Of a stretch of 64,000 bases of DNA, positions 61,401 to 64,000 are shown piece after piece. The position numbers and the translations under genes were made by a program. Within the stretch, counting starts at the first letter, position 1, and the number at the start of each line of letters is the position of its first letter. The stretch is from Xiphophorus maculatus (taxonomy: Eukaryota; Chordata; Actinopteri; Cyprinodontiformes; Poeciliidae). The stretch covers positions 29,489,213-29,553,212 of the forward strand of contig NC_036453.1 of the NCBI RefSeq assembly GCF_002775205.1, read 5' to 3'. The notes beneath the pieces were generated by a model. That model was not told where the DNA came from. It searched no databases and was given only the letters and a program-made list of their open reading frames with translations.

Positions 61401-63804
61401 GTGGTTGTGGGGGTGGACGGTAGTGGGGTAGAAGTGTTCTGATATGGTTTTGCTGTCTTCATTAAGGGAAAACGATCAAATTTGGTTGATCGTTTTGGTT
61501 GGCAGTGCTATATTTCTGTCAATTTCTTAAAAATAGTTCCAGTCAGATGTGCTGCTTGACTCACTGTGACACAGATGACTGGGTAGCCAGCTGGTGGGTG
61601 GAAGTTGTCCGCTGTCCTGGCGACATCATCGTAATGAAGCAGTGACATGACAAGGGGTGAGGAGGGGAAGGTGACATCAGCCATGCTGTTGGACTCCTCA
61701 ATGTAAACTATAGCTTTCGTCACCTGTTCAAGAAAGAGTTTGGGAGTGATGACAGCTGCCTGTCTTTAAATTCTTTATTCAGATTCTTCTTCAACTACAC
61801 CCTTTTCTGTTTCTATCTCAGGCTCTTTTAGTGTGCTGGATGCTCTTTCCTTTTCTTAAATGATCTATTATTTATTGTGAAATATTTTCATTACAGCAAA
61901 GTGCTGCTGTTGTCTGTTCAGCACACTCCTAAAAAACAGATCCCTCGTCTCTCAGGGACTGACTGACCTGAATAAATATGGCTCTATACTTCTTTTCACA
62001 TTTACAGTTTGTAAAGCTCCCCAAATTAAGTGCAATAGTAATATTGTGGTAAAAGGAATGAAAGCATGACTGACCTGAGTTTCAGCCACCATGTTTTCAT
62101 CAGGCTTTAGATGGACTGTAAAAGCCTCCCTCATTTCTCTGACTCCATCAGCCAATACCTCCACCTCTATGACATGTTGTTTCTCCCCCTGTTTAAACTT
62201 GATGTCTGGGCACAGACACAAACAGCTTTAAATGCAGCTAATGAATTGCACAAAAACAGGACAAACACATCATTAGCAAAAGTGTTTGTGTAATGTATTC
62301 ATCTCTGTCATATTTATGTGGCAACAAAAACAGATGCCATCAAGGCCAGGGTTCTCTTTCATTATGCTTAATGTACAGATCCACTCAGGAAACAAAAAGG
62401 CAACACACATTAAACTAGATGTTTTAATACCTTACAGTATGTATGATGGTATTTCTGGCAAAGTTGTATGAAAATCCGAAACTAAACATTTGATTAGCTA
62501 AAAATTTCTTTAAAAATCTCACAGTGAGAGGGATCTTTGAGCATGGACACCTAAGTGTCCAAGACTCAGTGGGTTGCTGGTTTGAATCCCCACTCTGTTT
62601 CTGCACAGTTTCAAAGGTGTTTCATCTTTTTGAAGAAGACTTTTGAATAAAAAAAAGTGATGCTGTGACATAATATTGCAAAAAAAATGACACACTTTCC
62701 ATATATGAAAGTAATGAGAAATGCAAGAATCAACTACAAAAAGGGTAAAATTTTAAAAAGGCTGGATGTCTTCATCCACACAAGTTAAACGTGAGACTTT
62801 CTGAAAGAGCTGAATGGAATCATCCAACTAGGAGAGTATGAACAGATGACTGAAATTCAATTAAAAATTACATGATCCTTCACCAGAGTTTTGCAGACAT
62901 TTCGCTCCCCTTTATGAAAGAAATTAACATCCCTAGCCAATTTGGTTGGTACTTATTTTTTCTTGCTTCTTTTACAGATACAGGAAATTATTTTAATCTT
63001 TTACTAATTCAAAATGAAAATTGACCAAAAGTATGTCTTAAAAGTAATGTTTTTGAAAAGCTGATTTTTAAAGTTTTTGAGTACTTTTAATTGTCTTCGT
63101 TATACTAATAAGTACTCAAAGGAAAAACAGATAGTAAGTTGCACACAAATGATGGTTTTAGCATTCTTACGAAGAACATCTGTTTTTACATATTTTGGTG
63201 AACTTCAATTGTGTTTTGCACATTTGGGAAAATATTGCTTTTCCTTAAGAAATTTTAGTCATTTTTATGCAGATTTTTGCAGTCCTGCTGACCTTCTATA
63301 ACAACTTCTAAAGTGTTTATAAAGTTCACCTTGAGACACTGGGTAATAATCCATTCCTGAGACGGCTGACCCATCTTTGGTATGAACCCGAACCACTGAC
63401 ACTTTTGATGTGTCGCCAACTCGTACCACAGGGATCTTCACAGTTGCCACAGTCCCAGTTTCCTTCGGTTCATTAATGTTGAACTTGGTTTCTGCAAACC
63501 GAATGATTGGTTCTGGAAAATAAAAAAGAAGACAAGTACAGCAAAATAAAATCTTAAAACGGTCAAATTATAGAAAACGTCCTACTTGGCACCACAGCCT
63601 AACATATCTGACCAATAGTTTGTTCTTTGTCTCACTTACTGTCAGCTGTGTCCTTTATTTGAAGCAGAGCCTCATTAAGAGATCCAACTGATGCGCCAAA
63701 CTGTGAGCTGCTCTTTGGTGTCCCTAAGACCAGCCTTAGCTCTTCAACCTCCTCGTACAATGCATCATCAACCAGTGACAGGATGCACGGCTTCTCCACC
63801 TCCC
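52486..63804 (-). CDS. frem2: FREM2, FRAS1-related extracellular matrix protein (C-terminal part)
   Basis: Type I membrane protein of the Fraser complex, which anchors epithelium to the basement membrane with FRAS1 and FREM1. Fifteen exons, transcript order: 63640-63804, 63330-63512, 62075-62205, 61565-61723, 60544-60847, 59039-59170, 57526-57857, 55424-55616, 55211-55336, 54977-55104, 54458-54592, 54228-54354, 53845-54032, 53596-53742, 52486-53019. All phases agree; about 994 codons of a protein usually over 3,000. It starts at the end of one Calx-beta domain; a complete one follows ([11 protein letters not shown] to AIVYIEE), then the conserved C-terminal ectodomain ([48 protein letters not shown]). 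A furin-type site HRRKRS precedes a hydrophobic helix ([20 protein letters not shown]) and a short tail ending NSSEV, a class I PDZ ligand like that bound by GRIP1. Near-identity to FREM2 motifs rules out FRAS1 and FREM1; the a/b paralogue is unknown. The 5' exons lie beyond the window. Confidence 0.95.
53238..53462. mobile_element. Possible hAT-type MITE in a frem2 intron
   Basis: Ends 'gggggtctcaaac' and, reversed, 'caggggtcttacac' are imperfect inverted repeats. The interior shares 'tctaacacacctgaat' with the small element at 46544-46753. Target duplications are unclear. Confidence 0.45.
54701..54727. repeat. Perfect hairpin, 11-bp stem, in a frem2 intron
   Basis: CAAAAAGGCAG and CTGCCTTTTTG flank the loop AAATA. 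Confidence 0.65.
55617..57525. other. frem2 intron with repeat fragments
   Basis: Contains a (CATC)n retroelement tail at 55759-55806 ('ccatccatccatccattttc', 'cccttgtccctagtggggtc') and a Tc1-like fragment at 56410-56575 on the minus strand ('tgtgccatactctttctatt', 'gctccaagagatgcccaaaa'). No exon seen. Confidence 0.5.
57915..58270 (-). mobile_element. Tc1/mariner-like remnant in a frem2 intron
   Basis: A terminal-repeat block (gaaagaccaacataaagtag, atgtaaaatgatacattgct) followed by reverse-strand transposase text (gtctgtttgtttaggtggac, ccagaccttttctattttca). Same family as the copy at 27850-28330. Confidence 0.6.
58271..59038. other. Remainder of a frem2 intron
   Basis: AT-rich, no exon. 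Contains the perfect hairpin at 58506-58540. Confidence 0.5.
58506..58540. repeat. Perfect hairpin, 15-bp stem, in a frem2 intron
   Basis: CATTGTTTGATGGTT (58506-58520), loop TTGCT, then its exact reverse complement (58526-58540). Confidence 0.8.
59574..60062 (+). repeat. Direct repeat of about 121 bases in a frem2 intron
   Basis: Copies at 59574-59694 and 59942-60062, spaced 368 bases apart, are nearly identical (both carry 'gcataaagctgatccatgtc' and 'ctaacaccaaagtagat'). A perfect 12-bp hairpin (59697-59726) adjoins the first copy. The spacer includes a GT-rich tract at about 59806-59855. Confidence 0.85.
61469..61496. repeat. Perfect hairpin, 11-bp stem, in a frem2 intron
   Basis: AAAACGATCAA and TTGATCGTTTT flank a 6-base loop. 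Confidence 0.65.
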
Positions 63805-64000
63805 CTAATGTGAGGAGAAAAATTGTTGACACAAAACAATTAAAGCCTTAATTTAAAAGCAGACTAAACAAATTTGACTGTTCTCCAAAGCAGTGATTCC
63901 CCAAAAATTTAAAAACTGACTCAGAAGAATAGCAGAATTTTTAAAGAGGTCTTTGGAGGACTAAAATTGGAGTTATTCTTTTTAAGTCGCTAAATCCTGA
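63805..64000 (-). other. frem2 intron, running off the window
   Basis: AT-rich intron sequence upstream of the first visible frem2 exon; the acceptor 'cattag' lies at 63805-63810 on the minus strand. No further exon is visible. Confidence 0.6.

Noticed and set aside
52486..63804. FRAS1 or FREM1 as the identity of the Calx-beta gene
   Set aside because: FREM1 ends in a lectin domain and lacks this membrane tail; the C-terminal ectodomain, TM region and SSEV end match FREM2.
1..64000. CRISPR arrays, operons, prophage or bacterial toxin systems
   Set aside because: No regular spaced repeats or bacterial gene structure; the DNA is vertebrate throughout.

Overview
This window is vertebrate nuclear DNA, and almost certainly from a teleost fish. 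Genes are split into small exons with GT-AG introns. The background is AT-rich and full of decayed Tc1/mariner copies, hAT elements, a tRNA-derived SINE with the tail typical of fish SINEs, L2-type tails and a long CA microsatellite. I cannot name the species; the repeat mix fits a percomorph. No operons, phage, CRISPR array or bacterial features are present.

Layout, left to right. (1) 508-2245, plus: the 3' end of an FHDC-type formin gene, holding the end of the FH2 domain and a long Ser-rich tail. (2) 4786-4857, minus: an intact tRNA-Trp(CCA) with a Pol III T-run. (3) About 5 to 24.9 kb: no coding gene, many degraded Tc1-like elements, and several candidate 5' non-coding exons and promoters for the next gene. 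(4) 24971-35824, plus: a complete trim3 gene (RING, B-box2, coiled coil, filamin, NHL; 15 coding exons, 752 codons), followed by a long 3' UTR to about 38.6 kb. (5) 41072-47850, minus: a complete RBCC-PRY-SPRY TRIM gene (8 coding exons, 478 codons), tail-to-tail with trim3; one of its introns holds a hAT element with a second small hAT-type element inside it. (6) 52486-63804, minus: the last 15 coding exons (about 994 codons) of frem2, from Calx-beta domains through the transmembrane segment to a C-terminal PDZ ligand. Its 5' part lies beyond the right edge.

The genes do not form one pathway. fhdc next to trim3 recalls the human FHDC1-ARFIP1-TRIM2 block on 4q31, so this is probably the second copy of an ancient paralogous segment. 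FREM2 works outside the cell in the Fraser-complex basement-membrane system. The two TRIM genes encode RING ubiquitin ligases from different TRIM classes.

I found no convincing undescribed system. The most unusual signals are a set of perfect short snap-back hairpins scattered through non-coding DNA, the nested hAT pair with readable 8-bp target duplications, and a possible tiny coding exon near 5.3 kb. All exon boundaries come from reading splice signals and checking codon phase by hand; every junction listed is phase-consistent.
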